Positions 10,262 through 21,169 are shown, counted from the stretch's first letter. The stretch: DNA of 64,000 nt from Nematopogon swammerdamellus (GCA_946902875.1 OX336336.1:8340545-8404544), one strand, 5' to 3'. Notes: generated from the letters alone by a model not told the origin. A program made the numbers and translations.

Positions 10262-10468
10262 CCTCGGTAGCTCGGTCGTGCGGCCGGTCGACTGTCGTTC
10301 GTGATCATAAGCACACCTGCGCGCGGTCAGTACGTGGACGGGTGACCGTTTTCCGCTGTTGGGGGCTGATCGTGGTTCGGATTCCACGTAAAACTGTAGG
10401 TCCCTTCCCTTCTTACCTTACTAGGTGATAGGGTTTAATCCGCCCGGGTTGATACCACCGCACTCTAT
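10262..10468 (+). mobile_element. SINE-A copy 3, with head, 3' truncated
   Basis: Forward orientation. Tandem features are an A-box-like start (GGTAGCTCGGTCGTGCGG), a 5S-like segment GCGCGGTCAGTACGTGGACG then GGTGACCG (10321-10350), then GGTTCGGATTCCACGTAAAA and the body to ACCACCGCACT. It stops there and repeat E follows in reverse. It confirms that the tRNA-like/5S-like arrangement of copy 1 is a family feature and not a chance fusion. Confidence 0.65.
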
Positions 10469-10477
10469 GTTAATTTT

Positions 10478-10815
10478 TAGGTTTCCGTATCCGTACGGCC
10501 TACGCCGTCTGTCTGCCTGTCTGTCTGTCTGTCTGTCCGTTCGTTCGTCCGTCCGCCTGTCCGTCTGTCTTAGTACTTACCTATACTGTACTTACCTATA
10601 AATATAATGTAGCTATATTTTTCATCAAAATTTAGTTTTTTCGGCGTTTTCTTGTTTTTGCTCTATCGTAAAAACGGTAATACATGCAAGCGTCAAACTT
10701 GGTGTGATTATAGTACAAACTCTAAAGTAAAACAAAAAATAATAAAAACCGGCCAATTACGTGACGGTACGGAACCCTCAGTGCGCGAGTTCAACTCGCA
10801 CTTGGCCGGCATTTC
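10478..10815 (-). repeat. Repeat E copy, minus strand, with long CTGT/CCGT microsatellite
   Basis: It begins on the + strand with TTAGGTTTCCGTATCCGTAC, continues with a (CTGT)n(CCGT)n run at 10505-10570 and ends GAGTTCAACTCGCACTTGGC. The middle (TATCGTAAAAACGGTAATAC, CAAACTTGGTGTGATTATAG) matches 40470-40570 in reverse but not the copy at 5341, so at least two E subtypes with different middles coexist. Confidence 0.65.
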
Positions 10816-11244
10816 TAAGTGGATGTCCTTTCTAGGTGCTTATTCCAAAGTTGAAGCAACTCGGATCAGCCAGCTAAGTAGTTAGGTTAGAGCTTATACT
10901 ACAAGGCTAAACCGCCTAGCCTGTTCGCCAGCCGCCGCAACACATTCCGACAGATTTATGTAATATTATACCGATTCATTCCATAACTTAACTTCTATGT
11001 AGACTTTATTCTGAAATTGTTATTTTTTCTTAATGAACCATTTTCTTAATGAGCCTTGAGAGTTCCAAATTTTTTTTTAAATTTATTATAGGAAAACATT
11101 TTTTTTTATGGATAGCGGTACATTTGGGTGGCATCGTTTCACCTACAAGTAAGTGTCTTAACGATGCCCATGCACCTCGCCATGGACATTCTGTGATTGC
11201 ACATAAAATACCAAATCATAGCAAGCACAATAACAGAAAAACTG

Positions 11245-11568
11245 TCAAGTGCGTGCGAGTCAAACTCGCTTGGAGAACGAGCCCTTTCCATGGATATGTA
11301 TGTCACATTATGAACTTGAAGAAAAGCTTTAATTTTTTTTTTATAATTTGTCCCTCAAAATTTACCCCTTAGTTGAAATTCGAACATTTATGCTATACGT
11401 CTGTGATTGGGTCATGAAACTCTATATTATGTATATGTACCAAATTTCAACTTTTTTTTGTCCAATAGATTCGGAGAAAATAAGCTGGGACAGACAGACA
11501 GACACGAGAGTGATCCTATAAGGGTTCCCCTTTTTCCTCTTTTAAGGTACGGAACCCTAAAATAGGTA
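11245..11568 (+). repeat. Repeat E copy, second subtype middle
   Basis: Start AAGTGCGTGCGAGTCAAACT, end GGTACGGAACCCTAAAAT, with the inner block GATTCGGAGAAAATAAGCTG, GACAGACAGACAGACACGAG that is also present at 54605-55040. The two copies share an internal sequence not found in the 5341 copy. Confidence 0.6.
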
Positions 11569-12525
11569 CACATGTGTACATAGATAGGTACATTAAATGC
11601 AGCGAGAATTTAGGCGCCGCACACTGGTCCCAAATTGAAAAAAAGCGGACTTACGAATTTAGTCGGGATTTTCGGGTTTTTTTGTTATCTGTCTGTCATA
11701 TTATGTTAAAAAGATTCGTATAAAGTACAAATTGACCTAACTGAATAGAATACTTCGAAGAAAAAAAATATTTATCTTTTTTTACTATGGAGAAAAACAC
11801 ATTTTCTCTATTTGTCTTCGTGGAACCTAGTGGAACCTCACAGTTCAATATGATAATAATGTACTAGCATGAGGTCTTCCAGATGGCTATCAAAGTTGCT
11901 GCATCGGCTTGCATCGGAGCGACTTTAACAAACTTTTATGTTTTTGAAAAAAATACATACTATTATTATTATTGCAATCGGTGTAGTTTCATATGTATAT
12001 CAAAAAGTTTATCAAGAACGTACATTTGTTAATTGCACACAAACGTAAATAAAAAAATAAAACAATTTTTTTCTGTCTTTTTCTTTGCGGAACCTAGTGG
12101 AACCTCACAGATTGATATGTTAATAATGTAGTATAGCATGAGGTCTTCAAGATGGCTACTAAAGTTGTCACAGTAGCTTTCATCTGAGCGTATTTGATAA
12201 ACTTTCCATTAAAAAAAATCACAATAATGTTATTATTATGCTGATAACTAGTAATAACTGTAAAGACTTTGTCAATTCGTGAAACTACTTAAAATATTAA
12301 CACGATAAGTGGACATTTAATAGTTCAATACACTTAAACGCGAATATCTCAAGCGGTTTCACGAGAAACCTTGTCATCCGCACTGCAATTTCCAACCTGA
12401 AAAACAAAAATAATGACGATTTAACACTGTTCATGAAAGAAAAATTACATAAAGCAAGAGTACTATTACGAAAACATATTTTTAACTTGCCTTTATAACT
12501 TGAATCCATTATGATGACAAATAAG

Positions 12526-14320
12526 CCATGGTTCAACCGTCTATGCCGCATAGCTGTCGAGGCCAAGAACCAAGCCTACAGGCGGTGGCTCTCCGCACGT
12601 ACCGCTGAGGCAAGGCGCGCACTTAACGCCTCCTCCGGGTCTTGCAAGCGAACACTCATCGTGGCGAAGTCGAAGCACGATCATAGAATTGGCGAGAGAC
12701 TAGTGCGATGCCCGACCGGCAGACGCGCATTCTGGTCTCTCGCCAACTCTATCGGACGAAATTTCTGTCGCTCTGCTACACCACCCCTGGAACGGTCTGA
12801 CGGATCACTCGCTATCCTCGCGTAGGAAAAGGCGAACATTTTTGCTCGTCTTTTCGCGTCTAACTCAACGTTGGATGACCAGGATGCAACTCCTCCCTCG
12901 ATACCACGCTGTGGGATTTCGATGATGGAGCCGAAGATGCACCCTAGACAGGTATTCAAATGTTTGAGAACGTTAGACACTTCGAAGAGTAGTGGTCCTG
13001 ATGGCATTCCAGCCATAGTGATCAAGATTTGTGCCCCTGAGTTGACACCAATAATCTCCCGTCTTTTCCGTCTCTCATTCGCCCGTGGGATTGTACCCTC
13101 TTGCTGGAAAAGAGCCTAGGTCCAACCGGTTCCAAAGAAGGGAGACTCTTCGAACTCCTCCAACTATCGGCCCATTGCGTTAACTTCACTATTATGTAAA
13201 GTTATGGAGCGCCTTATTAACACCCAGCTCCTAACGTACTTAGAAGCAAATAAACTCCTGGATGCTCTGTTGCTCCGCAGGGCTCTGTGCTGTCGCCTAC
13301 GCTTTTCTTAATATTTATAAACGATCTACTGTCCTTGGGCATGATACACAGCTATGCAGACGACAGCACGGAGCACGAGGGCTATGTTAAGGACTGGAAG
13401 AGTAGAGATTCGCGGCACAGGGAGGCTCAACGTTCAGTTGTTGATAAGGTCGATAACGTTCTCGGAAAAGTAGCTTTATGGGGCCAGGAGAACCTTGTCG
13501 CCTTCAACGTTAGTAAGACTCAGTGCTGCGCATTATCTGCTAAGGTCGATCCTTTTCCTTTCCAAGCTAGTTTCCAAGGTAGCGTTGTACCTGTCTTGGA
13601 GCACCTGGACCTCCTGGGCACCACTATATCCAAAGAAGTGGGTTTCCGGCAACTAATCGAGTCTAAGGCCAAAACTGCATCCAGAAAATTGGGAATACTT
13701 TTCCGCAATCGGCGGTCCTTCTCACCGGCACAACGATTCCTTTTGTACAAAACACAGATTAGGCCGGTGATGGAGTACTGCAGTCACATCTGGGAGGGTA
13801 GTCCGCATTATCTGCTTGCGTCCTTGGACTCGATACAGCGCCGAGCCATCCGTCTTATTGGTGACCCGAAACTTACAGATGGTCTGGAGTCTCTGAGTCA
13901 CAGACGATTTGTCGGTTCGCTTAGTCTGTTTTACAGATACTATCACGGACGCTGCTCTGTGGAACTAGCATCCCTTATTCCCTGCCACCCGTCCTATCTC
14001 CGCATGACTCGTCGCAGAGAGACTCAGCACCCTTTTGTTGATGACATTGGGCTTTTGACAACCAATCGATTCTCTAAATCGTTTCTTTGTCCCACCGCTA
14101 GAGTGTGGAACTGTCTTCCGGCGAGTGTATTTCCTGAATCCTTTAACCTGGGTGTCTTCAAGCGTCGTATTAACGGGCTAGACAGCCTAGCAACAGTCCG
14201 CAAATCTGCTGGCATGGCTCCTTACTGAGCGTGGTTTCGCGAGGAGAGGTGATTTTGGCTCTGTCGACTGCACCATTGGTCTCTCGGCACAGCCACCCAT
14301 GCTGGTTTACATAAAAAAAA
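12526..14320 (+). pseudogene. Non-LTR retrotransposon ORF2 remnant (reverse transcriptase), 5' truncated
   Basis: This is the C-terminal two thirds of an APE-type LINE polyprotein. Visible in order: a PWFNRLCRIAVEAKNQAYRR linker; SSGPDGIPAIVIK and NYRPIALTS of the early RT blocks; then, after a junction at about 13270, LSPTLFLIFIND and the catalytic YADD (13353-13364), followed by a full C-terminal region ending at a stop at 14226-14228. Most of the central RT core (roughly 100 or more codons between ANKLLDA and PQGSVL) is deleted. In-frame stops at about 12824 and 13117 and frame changes show it is dead. A 3' UTR and A run end at about 14320. It lies between the arms of the long-TIR element, so it is probably a retroposed copy inserted into it. 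Clade is uncertain within the Jockey/CR1-type group. Confidence 0.8.
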
Positions 14321-14362
14321 ATACTAAGCTGCTATATAAAAGAAATAATAATAATAACCTAT

Positions 14363-14512
14363 ATTTTAAATCTAGATTTGCTTCCAGAAGCAAAAGAGTT
14401 AGTAGATATACAGGAGTCATATTCATTCCTCGATGATGACGAAGAGGAGACATACGTAGTCACTGAAGTAGAAAAAGAGAACGACCCATTAGACATTTAT
14501 TTGTCATCATAA
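14363..14512 (+). pseudogene. C-terminal fragment of the long-TIR element's probable transposase
   Basis: An open frame of about 50 codons ends at a TAA at 14510-14512 with an acidic tail (SFLDDDEEETYVVTEVEKEN) and final DPLDIYLSS. The last few codons lie within the right inverted repeat, so the left arm carries the same codons in reverse. Everything upstream was lost or replaced by the LINE insertion. The assignment to a transposase is inference from position only; no catalytic motif remains. Confidence 0.45.
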
Positions 14513-15420
14513 TGGATTCAAGTTAAAGGCAAGTTAAGACAAGTTAAAAATATGTTTTCGTAATAGTACTCTTGCTTTATGTAATTTTTCTTTGATGAAC
14601 AGTGTTAAATCGTCATTATTTTTGTTTTTCAGTTTGGAAATTGCAGTGTGGATGACAAGGTTTCTCGTGAAACCGCTTGAGATATTCGCGTTTAAGTGTA
14701 TTGAACTATTAAATGTCCACTTATCGTGTTAATATTTTAAGTAGTTTCACGAATTGACAAAGTCTTTACAGTTATTACTAGTTATCAGCATAATAATAAC
14801 ATTATTGTGATTTTTTTTAATGGAAAGTTTATCAAATACGCTCAGATGAAAGCTACTGTGACAACTTTAGTAGCCATCTTGAAGACCTCATGCTATACTA
14901 CATTATTAACATATCAATCTGTGAGGTTCCACTAGGTTCCGCAAAGAAAAAGACAGAAAAAAATTGTTTTATTTTTTTATTTACGTTTGTGTGCAATTAA
15001 CAAATGTACGTTCTTGAAACTTTTTGATATACATATGAAACTACACCGATTACAATAATAATAATAGTATGTATTTTTTTCAAAAACATAAAAGTTTGTT
15101 AAAGTCGCTCCGATGCAAGCCGATGCAGCAACTTTGATAGCCATCTGGAAGACCTCATGCTAGTACATTATTATCATATTGAACTGTGAGGTTCCACTAG
15201 GTTCCACGAAGACAACTAGAGAAAATGTGTTTTTCTCCATAGTAAAAAAATTAAAATATTTTTTTTCTTCGAAGTATTCTATTCAGTTAGGTCAATTTGT
15301 ACTTTATACGAATCTCTTTAACATAATATGACAGACAAATAACAAAAAACCCCGAAAATCCTGACTAAATTCGTAAGTCCGCTTTTTTTCAATTTGGGAC
15401 CAGTGTGCGCCGCCGCCGCT

Positions 15421-16190
15421 AGATTTTGCAGGAAGCTGAAATTCGCGTGAAAAAAGCTTGTTCGCTAATTCTAAACATCAGTTAGTCACATGCTAACTAA
15501 CCACTTCCAATTTAGTGAAACTAACAGACAGAAGACATTTCTGTAATTTTTGTTGGAACGACCGTACTATAGAACTTGTATTGAAACCACGACGAACATT
15601 TTACTTATGACATTTTACCCGTACTACGATAAAAGTAGTCTACTCAAGACATGTTTGTACTGCGGCTGAACGTCTGCAATGAGCGAGGCAATGAGTCATG
15701 CGACCTCATGCCTAGTATGAAGTAAGTCAACCGGTGCTTACTTGCCGCGCGCCGACCACGCCTCCTTTTCCCCTCTAACCAACTCAAATGCTCTGTGGTT
15801 ATAATTGGGAAGCAGAAAATAAATTGTTTGTTCCTTGGCACGGAACAGACATATATTCGATGGTTCCTTGGGATCCTGACCTTTGACCTCCAATGTGTTC
15901 TGGTAGTTTCTTTCTTAAATTGTTCTGGGTACCTAATTTCTAACCTTTTCTTGAAACTCTATTAATCGTGTTTTATTTTAGTATTAATTAATATTCTGAA
16001 CATTTCTAGCAAGCATAAGTATTCTTAAATATTTGATCGGATACGTGGAAAATATAATTTGTGGAGCCACTTTCGTAGAGCTGCAGCAACTTTCGGAATA
16101 TTTTATACGTAATGTTAAGATTGTTCGTGACGTGAATGCGGCATGGCGGATGATGGCGGCGTCTCGTCTCTGTCAGATCATCGTAACGGA
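15421..16190. other. No gene recognised
   Basis: Unique, moderately AT-rich sequence without frame, hairpin or repeat match. Confidence 0.3.
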
Positions 16191-16194
16191 TTAA

Positions 16195-16455
16195 ACAGCG
16201 AGGTCGTGGGTTCAACTCGCGTTACAGTCGAAACACCTGTAGTCCATGATTCGTCACGCGGTCGCACTCGCGCGTATCTCGCGTTCGGCACAGCTTTTTT
16301 TTTATTAATATGTGAGTCCTTCGTATCCCTCACGCCATCTATCGGTGACCGTTCATTCTTTTGTTGTTAAAAAAAAGTTAAATGATCATTCGATAGATGG
16401 CGCCCTACCACATATTATAATACTGATACGGAATAGTATTGATACGGAACCCTAA
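16195..16455 (+). repeat. Repeat E, diverged copy
   Basis: Starts near GGTTCAACTCGCGTTACAG, has GTCGCACTCGCGCGTATCTC and ATAGATGGCG segments as at 5420-5490, and ends GATACGGAACCCTAAAAAG. The microsatellite part is missing. Confidence 0.45.
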
Positions 16456-16749
16456 AAAGTGTTACAGGCTGTTTTTCTTAAATCTAAAGAAGTTCTTTGT
16501 TACTTTACCGCATCTGCCATCGCATCTGCCTGAACTTACGAAGTGTAATATTTTGTATTAGGCGAGGAAACATATTATGGTCAGTGTTACATCCATTTAT
16601 AGGTGACGCACATTGGATATTCGCTGGTTTGCGGTTTGTGACAACGCTTTATGCACTCCTGGTCACAACAGCAGTTACCTACCGGTTTAGTCACACACAC
16701 ACACAACTCACAACGTATACCGACATGGTATTCGCAGCCCCCGTAAATA

Positions 16750-16845
16750 TCCGAATGCCCTTGGGCGCCGTCGGACTACACCTCTGCGTTAGTCTGGCGG
16801 GCGCCATATGTCGTGTTTCTCATAAAAAAAACTTAATGTTAAATA
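16750..16845 (+). mobile_element. SINE-C tail fragment 2
   Basis: GCCCTTGGGCGCCGTCGGAC, CTGGCGGGCGCCATATGTCG and a final CATAAAAAAAAC place it with the other SINE-C tails (5279, 19165, 42125). Confidence 0.4.
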
Positions 16846-16876
16846 TATAAATAAGTAAGTGCATTACTATTTTATA

Positions 16877-17312
16877 CTAGCTTTTGTCTGCGGCTTCGCT
16901 CGCGTGAAATTCGTATTTAAAAAGAAGAAAGTAAGTAGTTAAGTAATTTGTAGACTCTATGCATGTTAATAAAAATAAAATGGCGATTTTTAGAAATCTT
17001 TTCTGTATGTTCCTCCATAACTCTTAAACCGATCATCCGAAGTCGATGAAACTTAGTAAAAGCACATTTAGCTATACGAGACACAGGATAGACTAAATAA
17101 AATTCAGTTCCGGTTACGCTAAGTAAAGCTACGATACTACTTACTTTCTTCTTTTTATTTTAAATCCGAATTTCACGCGAGCGAAGCCGCGGGCAATAGC
17201 TAGTTAAAAAAAAATTAAACTATACTTTATCATACATAGAGTCTACAAATGCAATATCTCATAAAACAAAGTAACTTACTCCATGACCATCCCTTACAGA
17301 TTTATTATTAGC
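16877..17312 (-). mobile_element. Helitron-H copy 1, containing a second inverted Helitron-H segment
   Basis: The outer copy, on the minus strand, has its 3' end at 16877-16880 (complement CTAG, followed by T) and its 5' side at 17218-17312 (GTAACTTACTCCATGACC in reverse). Between them a piece in the opposite direction runs from about 16945 to 17203, ending GCAATAGCTAG before T. Each 3' end carries the GC-rich hairpin CGCGAGCGAAGCCGCG. Either one copy inserted into another or the interior was inverted. Short non-autonomous elements; no Rep/helicase sequence. Confidence 0.65.
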
Positions 17313-17809
17313 AAAATCTCTAGCCACCTTGGTTGTTGTAAGTTCCAATAAGCGCTCATAAATAGGGTGACAAACTAGAACTCCCAGAAATCCATTGAAA
17401 ACCTGAACAAAGCTCTACTAGCTACTAGCTCTACTAGGTGATACATTGCTGCAGTTTGTGGTAAACTCTCCCAAATAAAATTTAGGTTTACGATATCTTC
17501 TCCTAAATCTTCGACTTCTTGACATCTCGCAAGATATGCGTTTTCGTTGAAATAGTCTATTCTGCTCCTCCGCAATGAAGTAAATCCTCAAAAGACGATT
17601 TTGCCCAGAAAGAGTGTCTCGCTTTGTGGCAGCGGTTTTTGCACGTGTGGGTGAGAAATTCAATATTCGGAATCGTGTATTTGTTCCAAGCGAACCGGCG
17701 GCGGCGGCGGCGCGGTGGTAAAGTCCGCTATATAATCTTAAGAACCTTGTCATACTCAGTTGCTAGCTGTACTGAGAGAACCATATGCGAATTGTGTGTT
17801 GATTGATTA
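17313..17809. other. No gene recognised
   Basis: Contains a short (GGC)n run near 17698-17715 and overlapping small frames. Nothing supports a gene. Confidence 0.3.
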
Positions 17810-17983
17810 ATCTATGACCTCCATACTCAGCCTGCGGCCCGCGGGCCGCAAGTGGCCCGCTAGCCTTTTCTGCGCGGCCCGAAGCCTAGTACAGTATTTT
17901 TAGATTAACAGTAGTATTTTATTGATTACGGTAAAAAAATGGTGCAAAAATAATGTTCTTCATTTATTCATTACAAGCTGTGC

Positions 17984-18211
17984 CCGCGGCTCCGCCCGCG
18001 GCTCCGCCCGCTCTCATATTTCACTTCACTGCTAACCTCATAAGCTATTTAGCGTGATAATAAGTAGCCTATAGTTGATGGGAAGAATCAAGCTATCCGT
18101 AGAATTTTCTTTTATTAAAATCGGTTCAGTGGTTCTCGAGTTATAAGCGGACAGACAGACACTCAGACACTCAGACAGAAAGCAGACGTTGGATTTTATT
18201 ATAGGTAAGGA
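17984..18211 (-). mobile_element. Helitron-I, 228 bp, inside the hAT element
   Basis: On the minus strand it starts TCCTTACCTATAATAAAATC after an A and ends GCGGGCACAGCTTG before a T, matching the Helitron rules (5' TC, 3' CTRR-like end with a GC-rich hairpin, insertion between A and T). GCGGGCGGAGCC is tandemly duplicated next to the 3' hairpin. It also has ACTGAACCGATTTTAATAAA. No coding capacity. Confidence 0.65.
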
Positions 18212-18656
18212 TTTCACTCGCTCACTCTCATTCCTCACTCTTACCAACCAAAACTCTAACCAGAACTATTTGTAATATTATTAGAGACAGACTGATATGT
18301 ATATAAAACAACCGTCTATAGGACAACCGTTAGGTTAGTTTAGACGGAAGTGAATTACTTTTATGTTTGACAAATAATTATGAAACTGTTTACATAAAAT
18401 GTTATTTAAGGTGTACAATAAAATATTTGAATTTGAATTTGAAATAATATGCGAAAAATATCTACAGATCTCGGCTTACTGATTCGCACATAGACTACGT
18501 TTTGAGAGTAGCATGCAGTAATTACGTGCCAGATTTATCAAAAATGGTCAAAAGTTTGTCTCAGTGTCAAAAATCACATAATTTTTTTAATAAATGCTTA
18601 TTAATTTCATATGTTGCGTTTTATTGTAGTTTAATATATTTTATGTAATACACATA

Positions 18657-18832
18657 CAGGTCAGTTAACCAAAGCTGGCGCGTACACAGTACTCACACCA
18701 ATGCAATTGTGCAAGTGCGAGTGAGACGTCGCACTGCATACGCATCACGAGAACCCCATCTGTCTCACTCGCACTTGCACAATTGCATTGGTGTGAGTAC
18801 TGTGCACGCGCCAGCTTTGGTTAACTGACCTG
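18657..18832. mobile_element. Hairpin MITE with TA target duplication, 176 bp
   Basis: The left end CAGGTCAGTTAACCAAAGCT is matched in reverse by the right end over about 70 bp with only a few differences; TA flanks both ends (18655-18656, 18833-18834). Tc1/mariner-type mobilisation is inferred. High arm identity suggests a fairly young copy. It lies within the hAT element at 17818. Confidence 0.8.
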
Positions 18833-19164
18833 TACAGTGTCAGGTAGGTAGATTATTGCGGCCCGCAATGTGTAGCACTTGGTGTAGCAGTAAGCGACTA
18901 TGTGGCCCAGGGGAAAAAAAAGGTTGAGTATGGCTGATCTATGAGGTGAAGTTTGTGTATGAGATAAGGTTCTACAGATGTAGAGTCACCTGCGGCTTGT
19001 AGAGTCGACTGTATCGTGACGTTCGCACGGCTTGAGAAATCCTACAACCTAAGGTTATAGAAATCCGACAACATGGCACCTTAGTGTGATCTATGGCTTA
19101 TATCGACTCATAGATCCAATTTAGTCTAATATCATTTCATTTCATCGCATCGTCATGTTTCAGA

Positions 19165-19385
19165 TCATTCCTCCACAGAACTGGTGCACTCTGAAACGCT
19201 CTGCCTGCCCACATATTTTACCCAAAGTACAGTCTCGGGTCCTTCAAGAGAGCGTGAGTAGGCAGCTGTCAGACAAGCATGGCATTCGCAAGCCCCGCGT
19301 GTAACCGAAAGTCCAGTGGGCGTCGCGTCGTCAGGTAATTTATAGGTGACTCGGAGCCACATGCCGCGCTTCCTATAAAAAAAAT
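19165..19385 (+). mobile_element. SINE-C copy 3
   Basis: Contains GGCATTCGCAAGCCCCGCGT, the CGGAGCCACATGCCGCGC block and CTTCCTATAAAAAAAATT at the 3' end. It is the longest forward copy of this tail in the window. The 5' part (CCTCCACAGAACTGGTGCAC) is not shared with other copies. Confidence 0.5.
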
Positions 19386-19860
19386 TATTGTGTAATATTC
19401 GGATTTTCGAGAACTTTATTCTGAAGGTTCTTCCAAACGAGCAAGAGTACCTACCTAATAATTTACAAATTGAACTTTCGTTCCAAGTTTAAAAATATTG
19501 TGTCAGCAGCACTGACAGATTGAGTTACCTAAACTCGATCGGAAGAGATTGTTCAATGGATGACTGCGCGTTTCTTCACCGTGCGTTTGAAAGTGCGTGG
19601 ATAATCGACGTGATCGTAATACGCAGAGAACCCTACTGCGTCGTCGCAAGACAAGTGTGACCAACGCCGTTACTTAGCGTTAATTCGTCAAATTAAATTA
19701 ACTTTCCGTACAATTACCGTGGAATTTAGTCATTGTTGTCATTTGTGTCTATTGGAGCACTCAGCGGGCGGCGCAGCGCCGACAACGATTCAGTTTGGTT
19801 TGTGAGTTTACTTTGGATTAGTTACCTGTCACTCTACACGCCAGCTCTACATAGTGTTAG
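19386..19860. other. No gene recognised
   Basis: Includes a GC-richer patch at 19760-19790 (GCGGGCGGCGCAGCGCCG). No repeat or domain match. Confidence 0.3.
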
Positions 19861-19864
19861 CGCG

Positions 19865-20152
19865 ATAATTTTTCGTTCATCGCGCTCGCTCTAACTACTT
19901 AAACCGATTGAAGTGAACTCGCGCACCTAAGTTTCCGCACCACAAAAAAAACTTTCTTGTATGGAGAACCCTCTTAATTTTTGACCTTTTATATAATTTT
20001 ATTATTTGTTGTAATATTCACCATAATTAAATAACACATATTCTGTGAAAATTTCAACCGGCTGCCTATTACGGTTCCAAAGATACAGCAGTAGGACAGA
20101 CATACAGCGTAGGCTTAGTAATAGGCTTCCGTACGGGGTACGGAAACCTAAA
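19865..20152 (+). repeat. Repeat E copy
   Basis: It runs from GAAGTGAACTCGCGCACC through AAATAACACATATTCTGTG, AATTTCAACCGGCTGCCTAT and GCGTAGGCTTAGTAATAGGC to GTACGGGGTACGGAAACC. Same subtype as 5341. Confidence 0.6.
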
Positions 20153-20157
20153 ACACA

Positions 20158-20312
20158 TGTAAATAGTTCGTGTTTTCCGTCCAGTTCAGTGTAGCCGACA
20201 TGAAATGAAGGGAAACACTAACATGGCATCTGGTTTACCCGGTGTTATGGGCTGACATCACGGATGTTGTAGATGATGTAGCCAACCGTGTCAGTTTCCA
20301 TAAAAAAAATTA
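20158..20312 (+). mobile_element. SINE-A copy 5, 3' half only
   Basis: ATGTAAATAGTTCGTGTTTT, GTCCAGTTCAGTGTAGCC, GGGCTGACATCACGGATG and GCCAACCGTGTCAGTTTCCA lead into an A tail at 20302-20309. The tail directly abuts the 3' end of the Jockey-type fragment lying on the other strand. Confidence 0.65.
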
Positions 20313-20860
20313 AAACGAACACTAAGATGTTCGCCATTAGCCTGGATAGAACCAGGAGTTCCGTGGCCAGAATATTTGGGTGATTTTTTAGCCTCGTCTT
20401 GTATCTGGTACAATTTGACTGGATCTCAGCTTTTATACTCGGTACTTTGAGATGCTCGTGTATGTCGTCGTTTTTAGAGAACCATGGTGCGTTTGATATG
20501 TTTCGAAGCACTTTGTTTTGGAATTTCTGCAAGATCTCAATGTTACTGTTGCTTGCAGTACCCCACAACTGTATGCCATATGTCCACACCGGCTTGATGA
20601 CCGCTTTGTAGATGAGGAGTTTGTTGGATGTGCTCAGTTTAGAGGCTCTGCCCATCAGCCAGTGCAGTTTGTTGAGCCGTAGGTTCAGTTCCTGTCTTTT
20701 GCACCTGATATGCTCTTTTAATGTCTGCCTCCTATCAAAGTGCATTCCCAGATAACGCACGGAGCTAGTGTGTGGTAGGGTTTCGCTTCCAAGTTTCACA
20801 GGAGGACAATCGCCGACTCGAAGTGAAAATGTGATGTGGTGAGACTTAGGTATTGAGACT
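20313..20860 (-). pseudogene. Jockey-type LINE reverse transcriptase, C-terminal fragment
   Basis: About 170 codons in one minus-strand frame match the region after the catalytic core of insect Jockey-clade ORF2: HITFSLRVGDCPP, VRYLGMHFDRRQTLKEHI, NKLLIYKAVIKPVWTYGIQL, WGTASNSNIEILQKFQN and the end NHPNILATELL. The catalytic YADD and everything upstream are missing, so this is a 5'-truncated dead copy. Its frame runs on into the SINE-A sequence, so the printed C-terminus of any conceptual product is artefactual. Confidence 0.85.
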
Positions 20861-21169
20861 TAGGTAGGAAATAAATGTATCTAACTGAATTATAGATATT
20901 TAGCAAAGCAAGATATATAAATATCTTTCTACTCGCAATTAATCAAAAGCTTATCGGTCAACTTTGATTTTGCCAATACGTGTATAGAATGTGTTATCTA
21001 CAAGATAATTTATTTCACGTTCAATTAATTTCAAGAATATTGGCTTTCCGAGATAGAGTTAAGTTGTAGTAGGTATATTACTGTTAGGTATTTTATAATA
21101 ATAACAACTTTGTTTTTCTTTTCAGGAAAGCACCAGCTATGGAATATGTTACACATGAGTATTTAACAT

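Larger units (their letters stand above)
11613..15414. mobile_element. 3.8-kb DNA transposon remnant with about 900-bp terminal inverted repeats
   Basis: The left arm (11613-12523) and right arm (14500-15414) are reverse complements over about 900 bp and look about 98% identical by eye. The ends read GGCGCCGCACACTGGTCCCA on the left and the reverse complement with one mismatch on the right. Each arm holds two related subrepeats containing GGAACCTAGTGGAACCTCAC, about 260 bp apart. Between the arms lie a damaged non-LTR reverse transcriptase and, just inside the right arm, the last codons of an acidic protein that is probably the element's transposase. No clear target duplication was found, so the superfamily is open; very long TIRs are known from P/Galileo and foldback groups. 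Confidence 0.75.
17818..18936. mobile_element. Non-autonomous hAT element with perfect 8-bp target duplication
   Basis: Flanked by ATCTATGA at 17810-17817 and again at 18937-18944. Terminal inverted repeats: CCTCCATACTCAGCC at the left, CAGCCATACTCAACC as the reverse complement of the right. Just inside both ends are GGCCCGC-rich segments. No transposase frame is left. It contains a Helitron (17984-18211) and a TA-flanked hairpin MITE (18657-18832), so it predates both. The 8-bp duplication and short TIR assign it to hAT. Confidence 0.85.

Noticed and set aside
10501..10575. Microsatellite as an independent feature
   Set aside because: The (CTGT)n/(CCGT)n run is a standard internal part of repeat E and is described with it.
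20245..20320. C-terminal extension of the Jockey-type protein into the sequence METDTVGYI
   Set aside because: This part is the reverse complement of the SINE-A 3' end, so it is not part of the Jockey protein; the same peptide appears at 32181-32240 for the same reason.
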